6,257 nucleotides of DNA from Natrialbaceae archaeon B1-Br10_E2g27 (GCA_001563885.1 LKMM01000161.1:1-6257), one strand, 5' to 3'; numbered from the stretch's first letter, positions 1-6,257 are shown. Made by a program: numbers and translations. Notes: generated from the sequence alone by a model not told the origin.

Positions 1-13
1 CATAGATTCGTGT

Positions 14-244
14 ATGCCCAGTATCACAGTCAACGTGGATGACGACCTCAAAACGCGAATGGAAAAGCACCCGGAGATCAACTGGAGCGAAGTCACACGA
101 CAGGCCATCCAGGAGAAGATTGAGATGCTCGAAATGATGGACGAACTCACCAGCGAGAGCGAACTCACCGAGCGCGACGTTCAGGAAATCGCCGATAGAA
201 TTAACGAACGTGGACGCAAGCGCGCCGAGGAAGAATCGGAGTAG
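14..244 (+). CDS. VapB-type ribbon-helix-helix antitoxin, intact
   Basis: This is a 76-residue acidic protein. Residues 3-8 (SITVNV) form the DNA-binding beta strand of a ribbon-helix-helix fold. A first helix follows at about residues 9-17, and a second starts at the conserved INWSEVTRQAIQEKI segment at about 22-36. The charged C-terminal tail (about 42-76, DELTSES followed by an E/R-rich helix) is the part that in this family wraps and inhibits the toxin. Known family members bind their own promoter as dimers and neutralise a co-transcribed PIN-domain RNase. The ATG lies 14 bases from the left edge, so the promoter is mostly outside the window. The stop codon is 8 bases before the toxin start, the usual tight antitoxin-toxin spacing. 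The downstream toxin is broken, so this antitoxin probably now acts alone, either as a self-repressor or as an antidote to a related toxin elsewhere. The family call comes from recognised sequence pattern, not a search. Confidence 0.85.
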   Translation: MPSITVNVDDDLKTRMEKHPEINWSEVTRQAIQEKIEMLEMMDELTSESELTERDVQEIADRINERGRKRAEEESE

Positions 245-252
245 ACCGACGA

Positions 253-458
253 ATGAAGCTGGTCATCGACGCCAACGTTCTGCACTCATCGCTGATTCGA
301 AGACGTGGGAGCTCATCGTGACACTCGAACCAGATCTCTTGACGCCCGCGTTTGTCCACGACGAAGTCGAAAACTACGAAGACCTGATCGTGGAGAAACC
401 CGGAATGGAACCGGACCGAGTGGCACAGTTTATCGAGCTCTTGTTCCAGTACATTTGA
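253..458 (+). pseudogene. PIN-domain (VapC-like) toxin, frameshifted and truncated
   Basis: The ATG at 253 opens with MKLVIDANVL, the classic PIN-domain start in which Asp6 is the first metal-binding acid. This frame then runs into nonsense and stops at 319-321. The continuation is in another frame from about 279: SALIADSKTWELIVTLEPDLLTP and onward to HDEVENYEDLI (second acidic cluster), ending FIELLFQYI with a TGA at 456-458. The distance between ATG and the SAL codons is 26 bases; if relatives have two residues between NV and SAL, about 7 bases were deleted here. Intact haloarchaeal relatives run to roughly 130-140 residues and carry a further acidic pair (DPDD and WSDD-like segments) in the second half. 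That half is absent, so the Mg-dependent RNase site cannot be completed. The product should be inactive. Relative lengths and ancestral spacing are from memory; the two-frame split is directly visible. Confidence 0.8.
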
Positions 459-506
459 ATGGTCGCCAACTGTAATTTTATGCTGACCATCATCTCGAGG
501 TAAGCC

Positions 507-529
507 ACTCGAGGATTTCCCCCTCGAGT
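507..529. repeat. Small inverted repeat (possible hairpin)
   Basis: ACTCGAGG at 507-514 is perfectly complementary to CCTCGAGT at 522-529, with a 7-base AT/C loop between them. It lies after the broken toxin and just beyond the stop codon of the minus-strand HalOD1-like relic. It could act as a transcript-end hairpin for either, but no T-run follows it on the plus strand. Both arms contain the self-complementary CTCGAG that is abundant in this genome, so chance is a realistic explanation. Confidence 0.3.
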
Positions 530-532
530 CGA

Positions 533-613
533 TTAGCCCAGCACCGTAACCTCGAGCGGGTCGGCCTCGATGATGACCCGATACCCGAAGTTAGTGATTT
601 CGACTGTCAGAGC
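533..613 (-). pseudogene. Possible C-terminal relic of a HalOD1 output-domain gene
   Basis: On the minus strand the last 26 codons before a TAA at 533-535 read ALTVEITNFGYRV, then IIEADPLEVTVLG. This resembles the final beta hairpin of HalOD1, a haloarchaeal output domain of roughly 80 residues whose tail has the pattern [V/F]-x-[F/I/Y]-x-x-x-G-Y-x-V-x-[V/I], a turn with an acidic residue, then x-V-x-V. The rest of the domain, including the usual LPPLY...ID..AL segment, is not recognisable upstream in any minus-strand frame, and the reading frame merely continues open, antisense to the kinase. I therefore read it as a gene tail left after a rearrangement. The alternative is a chance open stretch in GC-rich DNA; 26 residues are too few to be sure. 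Confidence 0.35.
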
Positions 614-670
614 GATGGGTTGAGGTCGCTGCTTTTGCTGTCGTCCGGCGAGAAACCCAGTCTCCGATAG

Positions 671-678
671 TATAAATA
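671..678 (+). promoter_or_regulatory. TATA box for the 7TM histidine kinase
   Basis: TATAAATA stands out in GC-rich surroundings. An archaeal TATA box is centred about 26-27 bases before the transcription start, so transcription would begin near 700-702. That is only a dozen bases before the ATG at 714 and after the alternative GTG at 684. This position therefore favours the ATG at 714 and a nearly leaderless mRNA. Confidence 0.55.
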
Positions 679-713
679 CCGCCGTGGCCAACCGCCTGCA
701 GCGCCAGTATGTG

Positions 714-2405
714 ATGGTGATCGAGGAACCAGCCGTTCGAGCACTGTATGCGATGGCAGTCGTCCTAGCCGTTGGTGTAGCGACAGTCCTCTGGCGAAAC
801 CGGGAGAAAACCGGGGCACAGTCGCTTGCGGTGACGACAATTGGCGGGGCCTGCTGGGCCGGGGCACTGTTTCTCTCGACGCTCGAGCCCGAGGCGCTTG
901 CCGTCTTCGCGATCCAGTTGATGTACGCCCCCGTCGGCGTGACGATTGCGGCTGGCGTCGTCTTCGCACTCGAGTTTACTGGCCGGGAACGGTACGTGAC
1001 GCGGACGACGCTGGCCGTACTCGCGGTGCATCCGGTCGTCGTCACGGTCGTTGCGCTCACGAATCCGGGTGGGATATTTTTCGCTGGGCTGGACCCGACT
1101 GCGGCCATCGGCGTCGAACAACGGTGGAACGTTGGCTTCTGGATTCACTCGGCGTACGGCTATCTACTGACGTCTGCGGTCATCCTGCTTATCGTCGAGC
1201 ATCTCGTTCGCTCGAAACGCACCCTCTACCGGGGGCAGGCCGCTGGACTCGCCCTCGGTATTGCGTCGGGGCTGTTTTTCAATGGCCTCTATCTCGGCGG
1301 GGTCGTCACCTTCGATACTACGGCGATTGGATTTATCCTGCTTGCGGCGTTTTTTGCGGTTTCGATCGTTCGCTATCAGTTTTCGAATCTCTCGCCGATC
1401 GCCCACGAGAAGATTATCGATAACGTCCGCGATGGCATCGTCGTCGTCGACACCGACGACACCATCGTCGAGGGGAATCCAGCCGCAAGCCGGCTGTTTG
1501 GGGTCAATACATCGCTTATCGGCCGGTCGGTCTATGACCTATTCGCCGCCCAGCCAGATCTGATCGCAACCTACGAGTTGCTGACCGATTCCGTCACCGA
1601 ATCACGACGGGAAATCGTCTACGGCGACCGCCATATCGCCGTCGACGTCACACCGATCACCGACGACCGCGGCCGTCACGTCGGCTGGTTATTTCTGCTG
1701 GCCGACGTCACAGCACAGATCCAACGCGAACGCGACCTCAAACGACAGGTCGACCGACTCGATCAGTTCGCCGAAATCGTCAGCCACGATCTGCGAAATC
1801 CAATCACCATCGCCCGGGGATACACCGAACAGACAAAAGCCACCGGCGACCTCGAGTGGCTCGAGGAAACCGAGGAGGCCCTCGATCGGATGGACGCGAT
1901 CATCGACGACGTTCTCGCGCTCACCAGAAGCGGTGGCGTCACCGATCCCGAGGAACTCTCACTCGCCCGAATCGTCACCGACGCCTGGGGAACCGTCGAC
2001 ACACAGGGTGCACGCCTCGAGATCACGGATCCAGCCGAAAAGATACAGATTGTCGCCGACGAGGATAGTTGTCGACGGCTGTTCGAGAATCTCATCCGAA
2101 ACAGTATTCAACACGGCGTCGACGACGACCATCCGGTCACGTCGCATACGGTCACCATCGACGTCGCTGCCGAATCCGGTGGGACGGTGACGATTATCGT
2201 CGCCGACAACGGGGTGGGAATCCCACCGGAAGACCGTACTGTCATCTTCGACGACGGCTACACCACCGGTGGGACGGGCCTTGGGCTAACGATCGTCGAG
2301 GGGATTGTCACGGCCCACGACTGGATGATCGACGTCTCCGAGAGCGAGACGGGTGGTGTGGCCTTCGAGATCAGCGGTGTCGCCAAACCGCTCTCGAGTG
2401 AGTGA
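714..2405 (+). CDS. Membrane sensor histidine kinase: 7TM-PAS-HisKA-HATPase
   Basis: This 563-residue sensor kinase should autophosphorylate on His and pass the phosphate to a response regulator. About seven hydrophobic segments fill residues 8-222, matching the histidine-kinase N-terminal 7TM region. The link RYQFSNLSPIAHEKIIDNVRD leads into a PAS domain at about 233-335 (GIVVVDTDDTIVEGNPAASRLFG). The HisKA H-box is SHDLRNP with the phosphoacceptor at about His358. The ATPase domain has an N box (NLIRNSIQHG, about 459-468), a G1 box (DNGVGIP, about 498-504), an F-box-like VIFDDGY and a G2 box (GTGLGLT, about 520-526), so it looks catalytically complete. An in-frame GTG at 684 would add ten residues but sits just behind the TATA box, so I chose the ATG at 714. 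No receiver domain and no neighbouring regulator are present, so the signal and partner are unknown. The gene ends 25 bases before the convergent helicase end. Confidence 0.9.
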   Translation: MVIEEPAVRALYAMAVVLAVGVATVLWRNREKTGAQSLAVTTIGGACWAGALFLSTLEPEALAVFAIQLMYAPVGVTIAAGVVFALEFTGRERYVTRTTLAVLAVHPVVVTVVALTNPGGIFFAGLDPTAAIGVEQRWNVGFWIHSAYGYLLTSAVILLIVEHLVRSKRTLYRGQAAGLALGIASGLFFNGLYLGGVVTFDTTAIGFILLAAFFAVSIVRYQFSNLSPIAHEKIIDNVRDGIVVVDTDDTIVEGNPAASRLFGVNTSLIGRSVYDLFAAQPDLIATYELLTDSVTESRREIVYGDRHIAVDVTPITDDRGRHVGWLFLLADVTAQIQRERDLKRQVDRLDQFAEIVSHDLRNPITIARGYTEQTKATGDLEWLEETEEALDRMDAIIDDVLALTRSGGVTDPEELSLARIVTDAWGTVDTQGARLEITDPAEKIQIVADEDSCRRLFENLIRNSIQHGVDDDHPVTSHTVTIDVAAESGGTVTIIVADNGVGIPPEDRTVIFDDGYTTGGTGLGLTIVEGIVTAHDWMIDVSESETGGVAFEISGVAKPLSSE

Positions 2406-2430
2406 TCGGACGGGACTTGCGCTGTGGCTC

Positions 2431-5256
2431 TCACCCGTCGTCGGATCCACCAGCCAGTCCGCGAACCGACTGTTCGCCGATTTCTTCGATGACGTGTTCG
2501 TGAAACGCCTGCAACGCGGCGCTTTCGTCTTCGGCGAGGACGACGTCGCTTGCCGAGAGCGTCGCCAGCCCGAACCCTCGTGGTGTCGGCGACTCGAGCA
2601 ACTGGCGTTCGATCGTAATTGCTCCCTTCTCGAGTGCGCCGATGAGTGTCTCGAGTTCGGCGACGGCGAGTTTATCCGCTATGATCTCGCGGTAGGTCTC
2701 TTCGATTACGGCAAACTCCGCTAGCTCTTCGGCAAAGCCCAGTAACATCTCACTCGAGACCTGCTGTTGGCTTGCCGATTTCTCGTGGCCTTTGTAGCGT
2801 TTGAGGATCATCAACGACCGGGTGGCGTTGATCCGGAAATACCGCTTTTCGAGGTCGGTTCCCGACAGCGCCGCCCGGAGCTCCTTGCGTACCTGGTCGG
2901 GATCGATATCCTCGAGGATGCCTTCGATGTCGACCTTTCGGTTGAGCGGCATCGAGAGGACAAAGCCGTTGTCGGCGACGGCGACGCGGACGTTCGCGGT
3001 GGCGGCCTCGGCACAGCGGTAGGCAAGCAGCCGCGAGAAGCCATCGTTCAACTGCCGGCCGTAAGCGGAGTGGACGTAGTAGTGGCGTTCGTACTCATCA
3101 CGATCGCGGACGACCTCGATGGCGAGTCGTTCGTCGGTACTCAGACTCTCCGGGCCGGCGTACTGACACTGGTGGTCGATCAACCGGGAGAGCGCCCGGA
3201 CGCTGTTGTCGTCGAGTGGTAACTCCCGAAGCCACGCCCGAAGCCGTGGCGGTCCCCCGGCTTCGTACTGTTCGAGGACCGCACGCTGAAAGGCGAGGAT
3301 CTCACAGCCGAGGTCGTAGGATAGTGGGAGTCGTTCGGAGTACCACGAGGGGACGGTCGGTCGGGCATGCGTCCGGTCGACGTACACCTTCGATCCCCGC
3401 CGATACCGGTACTCGAAGTTGTCGCCACCGAGGACGAAGACGTCGCCTCTCTCGAGCGTATCTAGATACTCCTCGTCGAGTTGGCCGACCCACTCGCTCG
3501 TCGCGCGGGTATAGACGTCACAGGTAAACGAATCGGGGATGGTCCCGATATTTGTCATATAGATCATCCGCGCCAGTCGGCCGCGTTTGCCGATCAGGGG
3601 TTCGCCGACCGGAAACTCGGGATAATGATACTCGCCGTCGGGTGGATCGTTCTCGTCACGCCAGATCTTCGCGTAGACGTTTCGATCCGCTAAGCCAGCG
3701 TATTCGGCCGTGAGATACCGCACCAGTGACTCCCATTCGGCGTCAGAATACTCACGATAGGGGTAGGCCCGCTCGAGGGTCGCCCGCACCGCTCGTTCGG
3801 GGCGAATCTCGGCGATAGCCATTCCATAGACGTGCTGGGCGGCGACATCTTGGGCGTTTTCGGGAATCGATACCGAGTCGACAAAGCCCTCCGCTGCCTT
3901 CTTGAGCATGACTGCACACTCGAGGAGTTCGTCCCGGTCGAGGGCGATCACCCGGCCGGTGACAGTCTGGCCGACACGATGGCCCGCTCGGCCGACCCGC
4001 TGGAGCAAGGCAGCGACCGATTTCGGCGAGCCGACCTGCACCACGAGGTCGACGTGGGGCATGTCGATCCCCAACTCGAGGCTCGTCGAGGTGGTGACAA
4101 CCTCGAGATCGCCGGATTTGAGCCGGCTCTCGATGTCCTGGCGGACCTCCGTCGAGAGGCTGCCGTGGTGACAGCCGGAGTTTGTCTCGTCGTAGGCCCC
4201 AAAGCGTTCACGCAGGTTATGAAGGACACGTTCAGCACCCGACCGGGTGTTCGTAAAGACGAGCGTGTTCGTATGCGCCTGGACGTGCTCGTGGAGCATC
4301 CGGTAGAACCGATCCTGGATACGATCGCGGGGCGTGTTGATCAGGTCGTCGGCCGGACACTCCAGTTGGACGTCGAACTCGCGGGCAAACCGGGCATCGA
4401 CGATCTCGTAGGGCCGGGGGTCACCGCCAGCTTTCTCACAGCCGACCAGAAACTCGGCGACCTGCGAGAGTGGCTCGATCGTCGCCGAACAACCGATCCG
4501 CGTGAGGTCGCCTTCTGTGAGTTCCTCGAGTCGCTCTAAACTGACTGCGAGGTGGGTTCCGCGTTTGCCCGCTGTGAGTGCATGAATCTCATCGACGATG
4601 ACGTACTCGACGGTCCGAAGCTTCTCGCGGAACTTCGGCGCATTAAGCAAGATTGCAAGCGTCTCCGGGGTCGTATTCAGAATGTGGGGAGTCTCCTCGA
4701 GCATCTTGTTTCGGGTACTCGAGTCGGTATCGCCGTGGCGAATTGCGTGGCGAATCTCGCCCATCCGTTCGGTACGGTCGGCGGCGATCGATTCGATCCC
4801 CTCGAGTGGCATCTCGAGGTTTCGGTGGATGTCGTTTGCCAGCGATTTCAACGGTGAGACGTACAGACAGTAGACCGAATTTTCGAGCCCAGCCGAATCG
4901 GCTGGCTCCTGATCGTCGACGTCGTCGGCTCCCGCGTTGGCATCTGAACGCACCCCTCGCTGGCGTCTGTACAGTTCGTTGATGATCGCGGTAAACGACG
5001 CAAGCGTCTTTCCTGACCCCGTCGGCGCACAGATCAGCGTGTTCGTCCCCTCGAAGATAGCAGGGATCGCCCCTCGCTGTGGCGGCGTAAAAAAGCCCTC
5101 GTTTTCGGGAACGTACTCGCCGAAGGTCTCGAGCCACCACCCCTGGAGGGCGGGCTCGAGTAGCTCAAAGACGTTGGCGTCGTCAATCGTCACTGCCTCC
5201 GGATCGAACGGCACGTCGACGGCACCCACGCTCTCGAGGTGCTCGGTCCCATCCAT
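2431..5256 (-). CDS. lhr: Lhr-family large ATP-dependent helicase
   Basis: This is a full-length (941-residue) superfamily 2 helicase of the Lhr (large helicase-related) family, which in archaea and bacteria are 3'-to-5' DNA-translocating helicases linked to DNA repair. Visible motifs, numbered from the ATG at 5256: Q-motif-like FTPPQRGAIP at about 56-65; Walker A APTGSGKT at 77-84; YVSPLKSLA (motif Ia); DEIH at 222-225 (motif II); CSAT at 256-259 (motif III); TSTSLELGID (motif V); and QRVGRAGHR at about 419-427 (motif VI). These fill two RecA domains (about 45-450). A winged-helix and Lhr-core region follows, then a DEAD/H-associated domain at about 700-885. An acidic, probably disordered insert lies at about 101-125, typical of a halophile. 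A GTG at 5298 would add 14 residues (MSKPSWVSIPQIRI) lacking helicase features; I prefer the ATG, but the start is not settled. No metallophosphoesterase neighbour, seen beside lhr in some genomes, is present. Confidence 0.92.
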   Translation of the reverse strand: MDGTEHLESVGAVDVPFDPEAVTIDDANVFELLEPALQGWWLETFGEYVPENEGFFTPPQRGAIPAIFEGTNTLICAPTGSGKTLASFTAIINELYRRQRGVRSDANAGADDVDDQEPADSAGLENSVYCLYVSPLKSLANDIHRNLEMPLEGIESIAADRTERMGEIRHAIRHGDTDSSTRNKMLEETPHILNTTPETLAILLNAPKFREKLRTVEYVIVDEIHALTAGKRGTHLAVSLERLEELTEGDLTRIGCSATIEPLSQVAEFLVGCEKAGGDPRPYEIVDARFAREFDVQLECPADDLINTPRDRIQDRFYRMLHEHVQAHTNTLVFTNTRSGAERVLHNLRERFGAYDETNSGCHHGSLSTEVRQDIESRLKSGDLEVVTTSTSLELGIDMPHVDLVVQVGSPKSVAALLQRVGRAGHRVGQTVTGRVIALDRDELLECAVMLKKAAEGFVDSVSIPENAQDVAAQHVYGMAIAEIRPERAVRATLERAYPYREYSDAEWESLVRYLTAEYAGLADRNVYAKIWRDENDPPDGEYHYPEFPVGEPLIGKRGRLARMIYMTNIGTIPDSFTCDVYTRATSEWVGQLDEEYLDTLERGDVFVLGGDNFEYRYRRGSKVYVDRTHARPTVPSWYSERLPLSYDLGCEILAFQRAVLEQYEAGGPPRLRAWLRELPLDDNSVRALSRLIDHQCQYAGPESLSTDERLAIEVVRDRDEYERHYYVHSAYGRQLNDGFSRLLAYRCAEAATANVRVAVADNGFVLSMPLNRKVDIEGILEDIDPDQVRKELRAALSGTDLEKRYFRINATRSLMILKRYKGHEKSASQQQVSSEMLLGFAEELAEFAVIEETYREIIADKLAVAELETLIGALEKGAITIERQLLESPTPRGFGLATLSASDVVLAEDESAALQAFHEHVIEEIGEQSVRGLAGGSDDG

Positions 5257-5340
5257 TATCCTGATCTGTGGGATAGAGACCCAAGAGGGTTTGGACACCG
5301 GAGATAGCGACTAAACGGATGGGTATCCAGACGTGGACCT

Positions 5341-5347
5341 GATATAA
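5341..5347 (-). promoter_or_regulatory. Candidate TATA box for the helicase gene
   Basis: On the minus strand this reads TTATATC. Transcription would start about 27 bases further along the minus strand, near 5317, leaving a leader of about 19 bases to the GTG at 5298 or about 60 bases to the ATG at 5256. The symmetric TTATATAA at 5372-5379 could also fire leftward. Assignment rests on position and composition only. Confidence 0.3.
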
Positions 5348-5363
5348 CCATCCCGTACACTGG

Positions 5364-5387
5364 ACATATCCTTATATAATCATATGT
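5364..5387. promoter_or_regulatory. 24-bp palindrome centred on a TATA box (operator candidate)
   Basis: The outer arms ACATAT (5364-5369) and ATATGT (5382-5387) are exact reverse complements, and the core TTATATAA (5372-5379) is itself a perfect palindrome. All share the same centre between 5375 and 5376. Twenty of 24 positions obey the dyad; only the two CC/TC pairs between core and arms do not. A dimeric regulator binding here would cover the TATA box and block TBP. The binding protein is unknown. AT-rich palindromes occur by chance more often than others, but concentric arms around a TATA box in GC-rich DNA are notable. Confidence 0.45.
5372..5379 (+). promoter_or_regulatory. TATA box for the soluble PAS kinase
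   Basis: TTATATAA is the strongest archaeal TATA-like element in the gap between the divergent genes. Rightward transcription would begin near 5400-5403, giving a leader of about 50 bases before the ATG at 5452. The element is self-complementary, so TBP could in principle bind in either direction; flanking BRE sequence would decide, and I see no clear one. Confidence 0.5.
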
Positions 5388-5451
5388 TATTCGTCGAAAG
5401 CTTGATACGCATACTGTCATGGTATGTCAACACGAGTGATAGCCAGAACAT

Positions 5452-6257
5452 ATGACCACATCCGACATCGCGAGCGGGCGGGAAGCGGTCGGGGATGCTG
5501 CTGGGTTAATGCATATGACCGAGCACATCCACGACGGAGTGGTGGCATTTGAATTTATCGAGGACGAACCAATCGTCCGGTACGTCAACGCCGCCTTCGT
5601 CGATATCTTTGGATACGACCGTCAAGAGTTGTTCGGGCGATCGTTAAACCAGTATATCGTTCCGGAGTGGCTCGAGGAGGAAGCAACCAGCCTCGACGGC
5701 CGAACCCAAACTGGCGAGGTCAACTACCAGCGCGTGCGCCGACAGACAGCCGACGGCCTCAAGGAATTTCTCTATCGGGGGATCCCCTATCAGCAAGGCG
5801 AAGGGATCGATGGCTACGCAATCTATACCGACCTGACGGATGTTGCACAGAAAGAACGACAGCTTCAGGTACTGAACCGAATCCTTCGGCATAATCTGCG
5901 CACCGAAGTGACGATACTCAGCGGGAACATCGAGCGGTTGCTGGCATACGATGGCGACAGTAGCGACGAAAAATCTCACGTTCGCTCGGCGCTCGAGGAG
6001 TCGACAGAAACCCTTCACCGATTGACCGACGAGGCGACCCACATCAATCGTATCCTCTTTCGACCACAGACCGCAACGAGCGAACTCGACGCTGCCCCGG
6101 TAGTCGAAACGACGGCAGACCAGTTCAACGAACAGTATCCCGAGGCCGACATCGAAACCGAGTGTCCCCCATCCCTGGCGATTCTCGCGACCGAGGATCT
6201 CCATCTCGCCCTCGAGAGCCTCCTCGAAAATGCAATCGAGCACAACCCGAGCGAGGA
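5452..6257 (+). CDS. Soluble PAS histidine kinase, cut by window end
   Basis: This frame is open from the ATG at 5452 to the right edge (268 codons, no stop), so the C-terminus is missing. There is no membrane segment or signal peptide, which suggests a cytoplasmic sensor. A PAS domain spans about residues 22-135 (HIHDGVVAFEF, VRYVNAAFVDIFGYDRQELFG, YTDLTDVAQKERQLQ). A haloarchaeal-type dimerisation region follows with H-box RILRHNLRTEV, phosphoacceptor about His147; most relatives I recall read HNLRN-D/E, so Thr151 is a variation. The ATPase domain begins with N box LESLLENAIEHN (Asn260 visible); the G1 and G2 boxes would lie beyond the edge. Later in-frame ATGs at 5509 and 5515 would start directly before PAS; I kept 5452 because it is the first in-frame ATG after the TATA box. 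It is divergent from the helicase gene. The partner regulator is not in view. Confidence 0.88.
   Translation, partial: MTTSDIASGREAVGDAAGLMHMTEHIHDGVVAFEFIEDEPIVRYVNAAFVDIFGYDRQELFGRSLNQYIVPEWLEEEATSLDGRTQTGEVNYQRVRRQTADGLKEFLYRGIPYQQGEGIDGYAIYTDLTDVAQKERQLQVLNRILRHNLRTEVTILSGNIERLLAYDGDSSDEKSHVRSALEESTETLHRLTDEATHINRILFRPQTATSELDAAPVVETTADQFNEQYPEADIETECPPSLAILATEDLHLALESLLENAIEHNPSE

Larger units (their letters stand above)
459..713. other. Intergenic region with relics and the kinase promoter
   Basis: No intact gene is visible here. Just past the toxin stop, a single-base frame change would give a few more codons (YIEW...) before similarity to PIN toxins is lost, so the toxin relic may fade out near 470. 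Four CTCGAG hexamers lie at 494, 508, 523 and 551. A short stretch on the minus strand at 533-613 reads like the tail of a HalOD1 domain. A TATA box for the rightward kinase lies at 671-678. Confidence 0.6.

Noticed and set aside
533..1108. 191-codon minus-strand open frame antisense to the 7TM kinase
   Set aside because: Apart from its last 26 codons, the translation is a Ser/Thr/Ala/Arg-rich low-complexity sequence with no domain pattern. It is antisense to a well-supported kinase and typical of shadow frames in GC-rich DNA. Only the tail is kept as a possible relic.
2406..2430. Possible shared terminator between the convergent kinase and helicase genes
   Set aside because: The 25-base gap has neither a clear stem-loop nor a T-run on either strand, so no terminator can be supported.
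3832..4539. 235-codon plus-strand open frame inside the helicase gene
   Set aside because: It lies wholly antisense to conserved Lhr helicase sequence, including motif VI. Its length is explained by the codon bias of the true gene, and no promoter or recognisable fold is present.
4643..5140. 165-codon minus-strand frame overlapping the helicase in another frame
   Set aside because: It is Arg/Asp-rich, out of frame with the Walker A and motif Ia region of the helicase, and shows no motif of its own.
5317..5353. GGATGG (5317-5322) and CCATCC (5348-5353) inverted repeat in the divergent promoter region
   Set aside because: A 6-bp match across a 25-base gap is expected by chance and has no supporting symmetry, unlike the palindrome at 5364-5387.
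5424..5552. 42-residue plus-strand frame overlapping the start of the PAS kinase
   Set aside because: The translation is Arg/Gly-rich and runs into the kinase coding sequence in a different frame. It is not supported as a gene and is mentioned only as an upstream ATG.
5644..6243. 199-codon minus-strand open frame opposite the soluble kinase
   Set aside because: The plus strand encodes clear PAS, H-box and N-box motifs here; the reverse translation shows no family resemblance.
1..6257. CRISPR array, tRNA, rRNA, insertion sequence or attachment site
   Set aside because: By reading both strands I saw no regularly spaced direct repeats, no transposase motifs, no terminal inverted repeats around a gene, and no cloverleaf or rRNA-like sequence.

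Overview
The window looks like a piece of a haloarchaeal genome. The proteins are strongly acidic, the third codon positions are mostly G or C, CTCGAG hexamers are very frequent, and the genes have archaeal TATA boxes rather than bacterial -35/-10 promoters. The CTCGAG excess resembles the Natrialbales branch, but that placement is inference only.

Layout from left to right: (1) at 14-244 there is an intact ribbon-helix-helix antitoxin of the VapB type, followed 8 bases later by its PIN-domain toxin partner (253-458). The toxin is broken by a frameshift near its N-terminus and lacks the C-terminal half of the domain. (2) Positions 459-713 hold no intact gene. They contain a cluster of CTCGAG hexamers with a small hairpin, a probable minus-strand relic of a HalOD1 output domain (533-613) and a TATA box at 671-678. 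(3) At 714-2405 (+) there is a membrane histidine kinase with an N-terminal 7TM region, PAS, HisKA and HATPase domains. (4) Convergent to it, and separated by only 25 bases, is a large Lhr-family superfamily 2 helicase on the minus strand (2431-5256). (5) Positions 5257-5451 form a divergent promoter region that includes a 24-bp near-perfect palindrome centred exactly on a symmetric TATA box. (6) From 5452 (+) to the right edge runs a second, soluble PAS-type histidine kinase that is cut off by the end of the window.

The genes do not form one pathway. Two orphan sensor kinases, neither with a response regulator in view, flank a housekeeping-type DNA repair or RNA helicase. The left end is a decaying toxin-antitoxin locus next to a relic of a signalling gene, as expected of a small accessory patch that has been reshuffled. 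I found no strong evidence of a wholly new system. The two most notable signals are the palindrome over the promoter of the second kinase and the orphaned antitoxin beside a dead toxin.
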